Below the pieces are notes generated by a model, which was not told where the DNA came from, searched no databases, and saw nothing but the letters and a program-made list of their open reading frames with translations. Positions 34,023 through 42,352 of a stretch of DNA of 49,640 nt are shown here, in pieces. Position 1 is the first letter of the stretch. Each line of letters opens with the position of its first letter. The position numbers were made by a program, and so were the translations under genes. Source of the stretch: Firmicutes bacterium UBA3553 (lineage in GTDB: Bacteria; Bacillota; Clostridia; Tissierellales; Sedimentibacteraceae); assembly GCA_002381185.1 (NCBI GenBank), contig DFOA01000061.1:1-49640 (forward strand). The letters are read 5' to 3'.

Positions 34023-35081
34023 TTACTTAACTATCTTGTATTCAGGGTCAATTAATTCTCTCATATCTCCCATTATTGCTCTTGGAACAGGTAAATCAAT
34101 CATAGTTCTTAATCCTGGTTTTGCATTAATAATTTGAGGAATCATATTTACGCACATAGCGATAGTCCCGATTCCGCCAGGAACTTCCGGTGAGTTAACC
34201 ATATTGATGTTTGGAGTTCCTTTAATTATAACATAGTCACCTGTTTGTACACCAACTTGTTCTGGTTCAATTTGCTGTGGATGATCCATTTCGATTTTTA
34301 ATTCTCCGTCAATATATCCGTAACCCTTCATAGCAACACCTGCTACATTTCCTGCAGCTGCAAATCCATAAGGAGATTTTCTGTCAACATCTGTAACTAT
34401 CGGATCCATTGATGTTGTAACTTTATCAACTTTCCAGCCTATTGCGTCAGCTATCATGTTGATTGATTCCTGGAATCCAACATGGCCTGCTAAATGTCCT
34501 GTTTCAACGCCTTTTTTGAACTCATCAACTGTTATGCCTATTCCTTGTTCCTGCATTACTGTAGGTCCGAATGGAGACAAGCTGTTAACTCTTCTTGATA
34601 CAATGTGATCAACTGATTCACAGCATCCTGTCATTACAACAACAAGTAAGTCCATTATTAAACCTGGGTTAATTCCTGTTCCAAGTATTGAAACACCATT
34701 TGCTTTTGCTATTTCATCAAGTTGTTTTGCATGTTCAGGTGACTGTGCCTGTGGATAAGACATTTCTTCTGCACTTGAAATTACATTGATCTTTTTCTCT
34801 AAAGCAAATTTTAATCTGTCAAAAGCTACTTTTGTATAAGAGTCTGTACAACATAAAACCACGTCAGCTGCTTTTTCCTTGATAACATCTTCAGGAGAAC
34901 CTATTAATACTTCCGGTCTGTCTCCTCTTTCAACTCCGATTACTTCGTACATGCTTTTGCCGATTTTTGCTCCTCTTCCAACAGCACCTACAATATCAAC
35001 ACCCTTTTTATTTAATAACATCTTTGCCATTCCGGAGCCCATAGCTCCAAGTCCCCAAATAATTACTTTTACGTTTTGCAT
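34023..35081 (-). CDS. ord: 2,4-diaminopentanoate dehydrogenase
   Basis: The 352-residue enzyme is a Rossmann-fold NAD(P)-dependent dehydrogenase: VIIWGLGAMGSGMAKMLLNK (~5-24) is the dinucleotide motif, and CCTDSYTK and GTGINPGLIMD are typical of the DapB-like Ord family. It oxidatively deaminates 2,4-diaminopentanoate to 2-amino-4-oxopentanoate, between OraSE and OrtAB. AAAGGAGG precedes ATG 35081. It is the first gene of the operon, with the -24/-12 promoter ~95 bp upstream. Confidence 0.96.
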   Translation of the reverse strand: MQNVKVIIWGLGAMGSGMAKMLLNKKGVDIVGAVGRGAKIGKSMYEVIGVERGDRPEVLIGSPEDVIKEKAADVVLCCTDSYTKVAFDRLKFALEKKINVISSAEEMSYPQAQSPEHAKQLDEIAKANGVSILGTGINPGLIMDLLVVVMTGCCESVDHIVSRRVNSLSPFGPTVMQEQGIGITVDEFKKGVETGHLAGHVGFQESINMIADAIGWKVDKVTTSMDPIVTDVDRKSPYGFAAAGNVAGVAMKGYGYIDGELKIEMDHPQQIEPEQVGVQTGDYVIIKGTPNINMVNSPEVPGGIGTIAMCVNMIPQIINAKPGLRTMIDLPVPRAIMGDMRELIDPEYKIVK

Positions 35082-35174
35082 CTTAAAAATCCTCCTTTAA
35101 TTTTCATATAGGTTAAAATTAAGTCTGCGGCTTTACCGCTTTCTAATAGGTTAACGTTTCATGCAAATATAATA

Positions 35175-35191
35175 AGCAATAACTGTGCCAA
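35175..35191 (-). promoter_or_regulatory. Sigma-54 (-24/-12) promoter of the ornithine operon
   Basis: The minus strand reads TTGGCACAGTTATTGCT: TGGCAC and TTGC with GG and GC 10 bp apart, an almost perfect consensus, ~95 bp before ord. The gene for a sigma-54 activator lies immediately upstream on the same strand. I could not pick out a clear enhancer palindrome in 35200-35335. Confidence 0.88.
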
Positions 35192-35319
35192 TTTATATCA
35201 GAAAAAAATCAAAAAATTTTCTGACAGCCCTTAATCGTTCAAATTTCAATTTTAAATTTATAGTCCCACAAAATTACTTATTTATACATATTGAGATTTT
35301 ACATAAAAATACCATCTTA

Positions 35320-35382
35320 AAAATAAAAAAACATAAAAATAGCAAATAAATTTGCATAAGACGCAAATTTATTTGCTATTTT
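35320..35382 (-). terminator. Terminator of the sigma-54 activator gene
   Basis: AAAATAGCAAATAAATTTGC (35336-35355) is perfectly inverted to the 20 bases at 35363-35382; on the minus strand it is followed by TATGTTTTTTTATTTTT. It insulates the activator from the operon. Confidence 0.9.
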
Positions 35383-35425
35383 CCTTATGAATTAACAAAT
35401 CTATGGCACATATTTAAGCCAGATT

Positions 35426-36817
35426 CTATTTAATATTATACCTTTTTATTTTGTGTTGTAATGTTTGACGCTTAATTTTCAATGCTTCGGCAGACTTTGT
35501 TATATTGTAATCATAACTTGTCAATGTTTTTTCAATTATGCGCTTCTCTAAACTTTCCAAATATTCATCAATACCCACGTCACCTATTTCATGCTCCCTA
35601 TTGACATGTTCCCTGTCTGAATTAAGAGATATAAAATGGTTTATGTTTAGTATTCTTTCGTTGTCATCTGCCATGCTTATGGCTGACATAATAATATTTT
35701 CAAGCTCTCTGACATTGCCGGGATAATCATATTTTAACAGACTATCCTGTGCCTCTTTTGATATGGACAGTATTTCTTTGTTTAATTTGTCATTATATTT
35801 ATGGATAAACATATTAACAAGCATCATTATATCATCTTTTCTGTAACGGAGGGGCGGCACATTCAGCTGAATTACATTTAGTCTGTAATATAAATCCTTT
35901 CTGATTTTGCCGTCCTTTAAAATCACTTCCGGAGGTTCATTACTGGTAGAGATTATTCTTACATCTATTGGTATATCGCTTGTTCCTCCGACCCTTCTGA
36001 TGTAATTTTCCTGAAGAACCCTTAAAAGCTTTGCCTGCAGCTCATAAGGCATGGAGTTAATTTCGTCCAGCAAAAGCGTTCCGCCGTTTGCCTGTTCAAA
36101 AAGTCCTGCTCTGTCTACCGCTCCTGTAAAGCCTCCCTTTGATGTGCCAAACAGCAATCCTTCAAGCAGAGATTCAGGAAGAGCAGCACAGTTTTGTGCA
36201 ATAAAAGGCTTGTCTTTTCTTAATCCTTCATAATGTATGCTTTGGGCAATAAGCTCCTTGCCGGTTCCTGTCTCACCGAATATAAATACAGATGCTGAAT
36301 TTTTAGAAGCTTTTTTAGCTCTTGCAATAACATCAACAAAATTACTGCTGCTTCCTATTATATTATTAAAATTATATTTTTTTATTTTTTTCGATTTTGC
36401 TGTTTCAGGCTTACCGATTTCATTTTGAAGCTTTAAGATGGTATGAGACATTTCAGTCATTTTGGTAATATTTTTTGCAACCTCAACAACAGCTATAACT
36501 TCATCATTTATAACTATGGGCAGTGTAGTATTTATTGTTGTTATTTCTTTTCCATCTTTGTTTAAATAGGTCTGTTTTAAATTTGATGTGGTTACACGAG
36601 ATTTAAGTGCTTTAAGCAATGTACTGTTTTCGCTGTTTAAATTCTTGAAAACTTCTCCAAATGGTTTTTTCATAACTTCTTTGGTTTCCATCTTCTCAAG
36701 TTTGGACATGGCTTCATTATATATTATCGTATTACCATTTTTATCTAATACGTGTACACCTTCATCTATGAAGTGCAAAATTTTTTGCATTATAGATAAA
36801 TATTCTTTAGCCTTCAT
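35426..36817 (-). CDS. Sigma-54-dependent transcriptional activator with PAS domain (RocR-like)
   Basis: The 463-residue protein has an N-terminal PAS sensor (~5-115, GVHVLDKNGNTIIYNEAMS), a central AAA+ domain (~145-370) with Walker A GETGTGKEL (~165), a sigma-54 contact loop GGFTGA (usually GAFTGA, ~230), Walker B GGTLLLDEIN (~250), and a C-terminal Fis-type HTH (SAEALKIKRQTLQHKIKRYN). It probably senses ornithine or a related amine and activates ord through the adjacent -24/-12 promoter. ATG 36817 follows GGGAGGA. Its terminator separates it from the operon, so it has its own promoter. Confidence 0.95.
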   Translation of the reverse strand: MKAKEYLSIMQKILHFIDEGVHVLDKNGNTIIYNEAMSKLEKMETKEVMKKPFGEVFKNLNSENSTLLKALKSRVTTSNLKQTYLNKDGKEITTINTTLPIVINDEVIAVVEVAKNITKMTEMSHTILKLQNEIGKPETAKSKKIKKYNFNNIIGSSSNFVDVIARAKKASKNSASVFIFGETGTGKELIAQSIHYEGLRKDKPFIAQNCAALPESLLEGLLFGTSKGGFTGAVDRAGLFEQANGGTLLLDEINSMPYELQAKLLRVLQENYIRRVGGTSDIPIDVRIISTSNEPPEVILKDGKIRKDLYYRLNVIQLNVPPLRYRKDDIMMLVNMFIHKYNDKLNKEILSISKEAQDSLLKYDYPGNVRELENIIMSAISMADDNERILNINHFISLNSDREHVNREHEIGDVGIDEYLESLEKRIIEKTLTSYDYNITKSAEALKIKRQTLQHKIKRYNIK

Positions 36818-36841
36818 GAGTCTTCCTCCCATAATAGTTTA

Positions 36842-36870
36842 ATTATATCATAATAATAACGTTCTTACAA
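36842..36870 (-). promoter_or_regulatory. Promoter of the sigma-54 activator gene
   Basis: On the minus strand TTGTAA (36870-36865), 17-bp spacer, TATAAT (36847-36842), 25 bp before the start codon. Confidence 0.75.
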
Positions 36871-36993
36871 TCTTATAAGTTTACTTTTAAATTGCTTTGA
36901 TGTAAAATTAAATTAATAAATGAACTTATAAAGCAAATGGACTGAGAGGCGGTCAGGGGGACGTTTCATCTGTCTTGTTAAAAAGGAGAAATT

Positions 36994-37473
36994 ATGAAAA
37001 AGATAGAAAGCTTTCAGGTAAATCATTTAAATTTAAAACGAGGAATTTATGTTTCACGAAAAGATGTTGTAGGCGACAGCACTGTTACTACATTTGACAT
37101 AAGAATGAAGGAACCAAATAATGAGCCTGTAATAAACACTGCCGAACTGCATACTATAGAACATTTAGGGGCAACATTTCTAAGAAATCATCCTGTATAT
37201 GACAATCTTACCGTATATTTCGGACCAATGGGATGCAGGACAGGTTTTTATGTAATATTTAAAGGTAACTTAAAATCTGAGGATGTTGTTGATATAATAA
37301 AGGAAATGTTCAGTTTCATCATGAACTTTGAAGGAGAAGTCCCCGGTGCGGACGCCCGTTCCTGCGGAAACTACCTTGACATGAACCTTACAATGGCAAA
37401 ATACGAGGCAGGTAAATTTCATAACGAAGTGCTGTTAAATTTAAAGGAAGAAAACCTTAGGTACAATGGATGA
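36994..37473 (+). CDS. luxS: S-ribosylhomocysteine lyase LuxS
   Basis: The 159-residue enzyme cleaves S-ribosylhomocysteine to homocysteine and DPD, the AI-2 precursor. Metal ligands are in HTIEH (His53, His57) and Cys124 in ARSCGNY; catalytic Cys81 is in GPMGCRTGFY. Length and residues are complete. AAAAGGAG precedes ATG 36994. It has a ~150-bp upstream region in which I see no clear riboswitch. AI-2 signalling versus methyl-cycle recycling cannot be decided here. Confidence 0.97.
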   Translation: MKKIESFQVNHLNLKRGIYVSRKDVVGDSTVTTFDIRMKEPNNEPVINTAELHTIEHLGATFLRNHPVYDNLTVYFGPMGCRTGFYVIFKGNLKSEDVVDIIKEMFSFIMNFEGEVPGADARSCGNYLDMNLTMAKYEAGKFHNEVLLNLKEENLRYNG

Positions 37474-37474
37474 G

Positions 37475-37585
37475 CGATTGATTGGCAATGGGTTAGCAGT
37501 AGATTAGCAATTGATAAGTAAAGGGCGCTAGCGCCCTTTACTTATCAATTGCCCGTCCATTGCTAATCAATAGCCTATCAATTGT
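37475..37585. repeat. 11-bp repeat array, copy D, around a 44-bp perfect palindrome (bidirectional terminator)
   Basis: Bases 37508-37551 form a perfect palindrome with core AAAGGGCGCTAGCGCCCTTT. To the left lie TTGGCAATGGG, TTAGCAGTAGA and TTAGCAATTGA; to the right CTTATCAATTG, CCCGTCCATTG, CTAATCAATAG and CCTATCAATTG, all in 11-bp steps, then TTTTTT. It fills the convergent gap between luxS and typA. Confidence 0.85.
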
Positions 37586-37588
37586 TTT

Positions 37589-39409
37589 TTATTGTGTCTT
37601 TAGTCTGTTCGCCTGTTTTCTTCGTTCCATATCAGTTAGATATCTTTTTCTTAATCTTATATTGTCCGGTGTAACTTCAACAAGTTCATCATCATTTATA
37701 AATTCCAAAGCTGTTTCCAGCGTCATAATTCTTGGCGGTGTCAGCTTAATAGCATCATCTGCTGCTGAAGATCTTGTGTTGGACTGTTTTTTAGCCTTGC
37801 AAGGGTTTACGGTTATATCTTCTCCTCTTGCGCACATACCTATAATCATTCCTTCATACACTTTTTCTCCAGGATTGATGAACAATGTTCCTCTGCTTTC
37901 AAGATTGTTCAATGAATATGCAATAGCTTCGCCCTGGTCATTAGAAATTAACACTCCGTTAAGTCTTTGAGGTATTTCGCCCTTATATTTTTCATAATGG
38001 TCGAAGCTTCTAACCATTGTTCCTTCGCCTCTGGTATCATTAATAAGCTCTGTACGATATCCGAGAAGTCCTCTTGTTGGTACCATGTATTCTATTTTAA
38101 CATAGTTCCCATCAGGTACAATGGAAGACATCATTCCTTTTCGTACATTGAGTCTTGAAATTACTGAACCGGAATATATTTCAGGAACATTAATAAAAAC
38201 TCTTTCGATAGGCTCCATTATAACACCGTCAATTTTTTTCAATATAACTTCAGGTCTTGAAACAGCAACTTCATATCCTTCTCTTCTCATATTTTCAAGA
38301 AGTATGGAAAGATGAAGCTCTCCTCTTCCTGATACTTTATAACCGTCCACTGCATCTTCTAATGGTTCAACCTTTAGCCCTACATTAACTTCAAGCTCTT
38401 TTTCAAGTCTTGCCTTAAGATGTCTTGTAGTTACATATTTTCCTGATAAGCCTACAAATGGTGACGTGTTAATCAGGAAGTTCATTGACAGTGTAGGTTC
38501 TTCTATTTTTATGGTTTCCATGGGGTTAACTTTATTTTCTGTACATATTGTATCTCCGATAGAAATGTTCGGAATACCTGAAACAACTACTATATCCCCG
38601 CTGTATGCTTCCTTCACGCTTATTCGGTTAAGTCCCTGATATACAAATATACTTGATATTTTTTGTTTTTCAACAGTACCATCATGTTTTGCAACTGAAA
38701 CAGTCTGACCTTCCTTAATTGTTCCTGCTGTAACTCTTCCTATACCAAGCCTTCCGATATATTCATCATAGGCAAGAGAAGAAATTTGCATTTGCAAATC
38801 ATCGTTGTCTTTGTCAGGATATGGCTGGACATGATTGATAATTGTTTCAAACAAAGGTTCGATAGTGTCACTTGGTTTATCCAGCTCATACTGAATAATT
38901 CCTTGTTTTGCAACTCCATATAAAATAGGAAAATCCAGCTGTTCATCATTTGCATTAAGCTCAACAAACAAATCAAATACCATGTCAACAACTTCTTCGG
39001 CTCTGTGGTTTTTCTTATCTATTTTATTAATCAGAAGAATTGGTCTTAATCCGATTGCAAGTGATTTTTGAAGAACAAATCTCGTCTGGGGCATTGGTCC
39101 TTCAATTGAGTCAACAAGCAAAATTACCGTGTCAACAGTCTTCATAATACGTTCAACTTCTGATGAGAAGTCGGCATGTCCGGGTGTGTCTACAATATTT
39201 ATTTTAACATCATTATGCATTACCGAGCAGTTTTTTGAATAGATTGTGATTCCTCTTTCACGCTCTATTGCATTTGAATCCATTACCTGGTCTACTAATT
39301 CCTGATTTTCTCTAAAAACTCCGCTTTGCTGCAAAAAAGCATCTACTAATGTGGATTTTCCTGCATCAACGTGGGCTATTACTGCTATATTTATTATTTT
39401 ATTTTTCAT
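37589..39409 (-). CDS. typA: TypA/BipA ribosome-associated GTPase
   Basis: The 606-residue translational GTPase has P-loop AHVDAGKST (~9-17), switch elements RGITI and DTPGHADF, NKID (~125), then beta-barrel and EF-G-like domains III/V and the BipA-specific C-terminus (RKRYLTDMERRKQANRL). It binds 70S ribosomes, needed in stress and cold. I start at ATG 39409 (AGGAAGG upstream); an in-frame start 8 codons earlier is possible. Single gene, ending at the copy D palindrome. Confidence 0.96.
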   Translation of the reverse strand: MKNKIINIAVIAHVDAGKSTLVDAFLQQSGVFRENQELVDQVMDSNAIERERGITIYSKNCSVMHNDVKINIVDTPGHADFSSEVERIMKTVDTVILLVDSIEGPMPQTRFVLQKSLAIGLRPILLINKIDKKNHRAEEVVDMVFDLFVELNANDEQLDFPILYGVAKQGIIQYELDKPSDTIEPLFETIINHVQPYPDKDNDDLQMQISSLAYDEYIGRLGIGRVTAGTIKEGQTVSVAKHDGTVEKQKISSIFVYQGLNRISVKEAYSGDIVVVSGIPNISIGDTICTENKVNPMETIKIEEPTLSMNFLINTSPFVGLSGKYVTTRHLKARLEKELEVNVGLKVEPLEDAVDGYKVSGRGELHLSILLENMRREGYEVAVSRPEVILKKIDGVIMEPIERVFINVPEIYSGSVISRLNVRKGMMSSIVPDGNYVKIEYMVPTRGLLGYRTELINDTRGEGTMVRSFDHYEKYKGEIPQRLNGVLISNDQGEAIAYSLNNLESRGTLFINPGEKVYEGMIIGMCARGEDITVNPCKAKKQSNTRSSAADDAIKLTPPRIMTLETALEFINDDELVEVTPDNIRLRKRYLTDMERRKQANRLKTQ

Positions 39410-39527
39410 ATTTACCTTCCTCTTTTTTTCCACAGATTAGTTTATTCTTTCTACGGACATATTGCAAGTTTTTTTTATAAAATTCTTCAAAAAGTTAATT
39501 GTTTTTTATGAAAACAATATTATCTAA

Positions 39528-39557
39528 GGAAAAAGGAACGCATTAAGCGTCCCCTTA
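39528..39557 (-). terminator. Terminator after the amidohydrolase gene
   Basis: On the minus strand AAGGGGACGC pairs with GCGTTCCTTTTT across TTAAT with two G-U pairs. Confidence 0.7.
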
Positions 39558-39619
39558 AATTGTTTGTTAAATCTTTTGTTATCAAAAGATAAGTATTGGT
39601 ACCAAATCAAGCATTTGGA

Positions 39620-40795
39620 TTATATAGCAATCTTATCATTCTTATAAACAACTTTTCCATCAATAATCGTCATTACTGTTTCATAATCAACATCTAAAAG
39701 CGGATTTCCTTTGAAAATTGCAATATCAGCATCCTTGCCTGCCTCTATGCTTCCTACCCTGTCAGCAATGCCTGCAATTTCGGCAGGATTAATAGTAATT
39801 GCTTTCCACGCTTCTTCTTCAGGAAGTCCTGCTTTTACTGCCATACCTGCGCACATAGGTATATGTTGAATTGGTATAACATTAGAATCCGTTATTATTG
39901 CAATTTTTATTCCTGCATCAAATAATATTTTTGGTGTTTCAAAACTTTTATTTTTTAGCTCATATTTCACGCGTGAACCAAATGTCGGTCCTATTAAGCA
40001 AGGTTTATCAGCCTCTTTTAATTCTTCTGCAATTAAATGTCCTTCTGTGCAGTGGTCAAGCGTAATGTCCAAATCAAATTCCTTGGCAATCCTAAGTGCG
40101 GTGAAGATGTCATCGGCTCTGTGTGCATGTGCCTTCAAAGGAATTTCCCTTCTCATTACAGGCAATAGTGCTTCAAGCTTCAAATCAAAATCCGGTTTTT
40201 TATCGGGTTCTTCTTCTGCCGCATCTAAATCTTCTTTATATTGCTTTGCTTCATATAGTGTTTCTCTAAGAAGTGCTGCAATTGCCATTCTTGTAACCGG
40301 AGATTTATGTTGTTCTTCATAAACTCTTTTTGGATTTTCGCCAAAAGCTATTTTCATGGCAACAGGATCTTTAATAACCATGTCATCAACTCTTCTGCCG
40401 TATGTCTTCATGGCTAGAAAAGTTCCTCCTACTACATTTGCGCTTCCAGGTCCTGTTACAGCGGCAGTAACTCCACCTTCAATTGCATCCTGAAATCCCT
40501 GGTCCATAGGATTTATGGCATCAATGGCTCTCAGCTGAGGTGTTATTGGTTCAGTGTCTTCGTTTCCGTCCGCACCTTCAAAACCTATGCCTTCTTCCCA
40601 CATACCTATATGGCAGTGACCATCAATCAGTCCCGGTGTAACCAGGCAACCTTTTGCATCTATAATTTCTGCATCTTCAGGTATTTCCAAATCTGTGCCT
40701 ACTGCTTTTATTTTACCTTCTTCAATAATTATTTGTCCGTTTTCAATATCTTCACCAGCCATGGTTTTAATTAAACCATTTTTAATTACAATCAT
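39620..40795 (-). CDS. Amidohydrolase (imidazolonepropionase / prolidase-like family)
   Basis: The ~391-residue metal-dependent hydrolase has the N-terminal beta domain, the GLIDGHCHIG (~57-66) HxH ligands, further His ligands in KAHAHRADD (~220) and LDHCTEGH (~240), and an Asp in IITDSNV (~307), plus NPAEIAGI and GKDADI near the C-terminus. This is the COG1228-like group of imidazolonepropionase-related amidohydrolases, often peptidase-like Xaa-Pro or Xaa-Arg carboxypeptidases; the substrate cannot be fixed. The ATG is preceded by GGAGG, ~20 bp after trpS, so it is probably co-transcribed with it. Confidence 0.87.
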   Translation of the reverse strand: MIVIKNGLIKTMAGEDIENGQIIIEEGKIKAVGTDLEIPEDAEIIDAKGCLVTPGLIDGHCHIGMWEEGIGFEGADGNEDTEPITPQLRAIDAINPMDQGFQDAIEGGVTAAVTGPGSANVVGGTFLAMKTYGRRVDDMVIKDPVAMKIAFGENPKRVYEEQHKSPVTRMAIAALLRETLYEAKQYKEDLDAAEEEPDKKPDFDLKLEALLPVMRREIPLKAHAHRADDIFTALRIAKEFDLDITLDHCTEGHLIAEELKEADKPCLIGPTFGSRVKYELKNKSFETPKILFDAGIKIAIITDSNVIPIQHIPMCAGMAVKAGLPEEEAWKAITINPAEIAGIADRVGSIEAGKDADIAIFKGNPLLDVDYETVMTIIDGKVVYKNDKIAI

Positions 40796-40815
40796 ACGTC
40801 CCTCCAATATGCTTT

Positions 40816-41817
40816 TTAATATCTTGGAATAAACCCTACTTTTTTATAGACTTTTCTTAGAGTTTTTCTTGCAGCTGCTTCTGCCTTTTCAGCACCGTGC
40901 ACATAAATTTTTTCTAAATAATCTTTGTTCTTTAATAAATAATCTATTTTTTCCTGAATTGGTTTCAACTCGCCGATTATAACCTCTGCCACATCGTCTT
41001 TAAACTGTGCATACCCTTTTCCTTCATATAATGCTGCGATTTCATCTGTGGTTTTGTCGGTTATTTTAGAATAAATGTTTATTAAATTCTTTACTCCCGG
41101 CTGATTATCATTGTATCTTACTACACCTTCAGAATCTGTTACTGCTCTTTTTAATTTTCTTCTTATTGTATCAGCATCATCCATCAGTATTATATATGCA
41201 TTTTCATTTGAATCCGATTTCGACATTTTACTCGTAGGGTCCTGAAGACTCATTATCTTTGCGCCATCTTTAGAAATAAATGGATCCGGAACCTTGAATG
41301 TTTCGCTGAAACGATTATTAAATCTTTGAGCTATATCTCTGGTGATTTCTAAATGCTGTCTTTGGTCCTCCCCTACAGGAACTAAATCCGCCTGATACAA
41401 AAGTATATCAGCAGCCATTAAAACAGGATATGTAAATAGGCCTGCAGGTATGGAGTTATTATCAAGCTTTTTTGATTTATCCTTAAATTGTGTCATTCTT
41501 CCCAATTCACCGAAGTATGAAAAACAGTTTAGCACCCATGATAATTCAGCATGTGCCGATACATGTGATTGTATAAACAAAGTTACCTGCTCAGGGTCTA
41601 TGCCTGCTGCAATATAATTGGCAAGAACCTCAAGTGTGTTTTTTCTTAAGTCTTTTGGTTCTTTTGGTACTGTAATAGCATGCATGTCAACCACACAATA
41701 GTAGCAATCATATTCGCTTTGAAGCTTCACCCAGTTTTTAAGCGCTCCGAGATAATTTCCCAGAGTAAGTGAGCCTGATGGCTGCATACCGCTGAATATT
41801 ACCTTCTTATTTTCCAT
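40816..41817 (-). CDS. trpS: Tryptophanyl-tRNA synthetase
   Basis: The 333-residue class I synthetase has the HIGH-equivalent motif SGSLTLGNYLG (~14-24), VPVGEDQRQHLE (~145) and the KMSKS loop SKMSKSD (~197). Length matches bacterial TrpRS. A clear -35/-10 pair lies ~70 bp upstream and the short leader has a hairpin but no T-box landmarks, so it seems constitutively expressed. The downstream amidohydrolase gene is ~20 bp away. Confidence 0.97.
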   Translation of the reverse strand: MENKKVIFSGMQPSGSLTLGNYLGALKNWVKLQSEYDCYYCVVDMHAITVPKEPKDLRKNTLEVLANYIAAGIDPEQVTLFIQSHVSAHAELSWVLNCFSYFGELGRMTQFKDKSKKLDNNSIPAGLFTYPVLMAADILLYQADLVPVGEDQRQHLEITRDIAQRFNNRFSETFKVPDPFISKDGAKIMSLQDPTSKMSKSDSNENAYIILMDDADTIRRKLKRAVTDSEGVVRYNDNQPGVKNLINIYSKITDKTTDEIAALYEGKGYAQFKDDVAEVIIGELKPIQEKIDYLLKNKDYLEKIYVHGAEKAEAAARKTLRKVYKKVGFIPRY

Positions 41818-41889
41818 ATACCCTCCATGTAATATAAAAAGAACTTTCTGACACGAGACGAGAAAGTCCGTAAAAGTCTAATTTTTTTG

Positions 41890-41953
41890 ATTATACTACA
41901 ACCAAAGTTGTTTGTCAAAATTTTTTGACAAAGCTGTACATGCGTGATATAAT
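41890..41953. promoter_or_regulatory. Divergent back-to-back promoters for trpS (-) and the thi operon (+)
   Basis: Minus strand: TTGACA (41918-41913), 17 bp, TATAAT (41895-41890). Plus strand: TTGACA (41925-41930), 17 bp, TATAAT (41948-41953). The two -35 hexamers form a perfect 18-bp palindrome, TGTCAAAATTTTTTGACA (41913-41930). The thi transcript would begin ~41960. Confidence 0.9.
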
Positions 41954-41965
41954 ATTTACATGAGA

Positions 41966-42048
41966 AATAAGGGGAGCTTTTGGCTGAGAGGAAGCATGAC
42001 GCTTCGACCCTGATAACCTGTATGGATAATGCCAGCGTAGGGATAATA
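41966..42048 (+). ncRNA. TPP (thiamin pyrophosphate) riboswitch
   Basis: GGGGAGC, GGCTGAGAGGAAGC, GCTTCGACCCTGATAACCTG and GGATAATGCCAGCGTAGGGA follow in order, giving the pyrimidine arm and the pyrophosphate arm of the TPP aptamer. A promoter precedes and a terminator (42064-42098) follows, indicating transcriptional repression of thiW-thiM-thiE. Confidence 0.97.
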
Positions 42049-42063
42049 CATTGACACTGATTA

Positions 42064-42098
42064 ATGTGAAATACTTTGTTGGTATTTCGCATTTTTTT
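42064..42098 (+). terminator. TPP riboswitch-controlled terminator
   Basis: ATGTGAAATAC (42064-42074) pairs with GTATTTCGCAT (42082-42092) with one G-U pair, followed by TTTTTT. Confidence 0.88.
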
Positions 42099-42199
42099 AT
42101 TTATTGGTTTTTATTTCTCCTTAAAATCTTTTCAACAGCTTTAAGGAAATTTATCATGCAGAGGGGGAGCGCCCTGGGCTTGAGTCCTTAGAGCATAAA

Positions 42200-42291
42200 A
42201 ATAGCGATGGGAGTCCGTGTTTCGGACTGAGAGGAAGCAATCAAGCTTCGACCGGCCTGAAATGTAAGTCATGCAGGTTTAAGTCGCTATT
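42200..42291 (+). ncRNA. Second TPP-riboswitch-like RNA lacking the canonical pyrophosphate arm
   Basis: P1 is AATAGCGA (42200-42207) with TCGCTATT (42284-42291). A hairpin AGTCCG/CGGACT (42212-42228) precedes CTGAGAGGAAGC (42227-42238) and GCTTCGACC (42245-42253), the pyrimidine-binding arm of TPP aptamers. In place of GGATAATGCCAGCG the other arm reads CCTG-AAATG-TAAGT-CATG-CAGG (42256-42277). Upstream 42101-42199 holds TCCTTAAA/TTTAAGGA (42119-42147) and a G-rich stretch. Ligand unknown; a thiamin precursor such as HMP-PP is a guess. Confidence 0.6.
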
Positions 42292-42352
42292 GTCATACTT
42301 AAAACCTTTAAGACGAATATTTCAGAAAAATTTATTAAAGAGAGGTTTTATT

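Noticed and set aside
36925..36993. CTGAGAGG and GGTCAGGGGG upstream of luxS, looking like a THI or S-box element
   Set aside because: The other conserved blocks of TPP or SAM riboswitches are missing and there is no terminator, so I do not call a riboswitch.
41818..41890. A T-box leader for trpS
   Set aside because: The promoter is only ~70 bp from the start codon and the leader has neither a specifier loop nor the T-box sequence; only one hairpin is seen.
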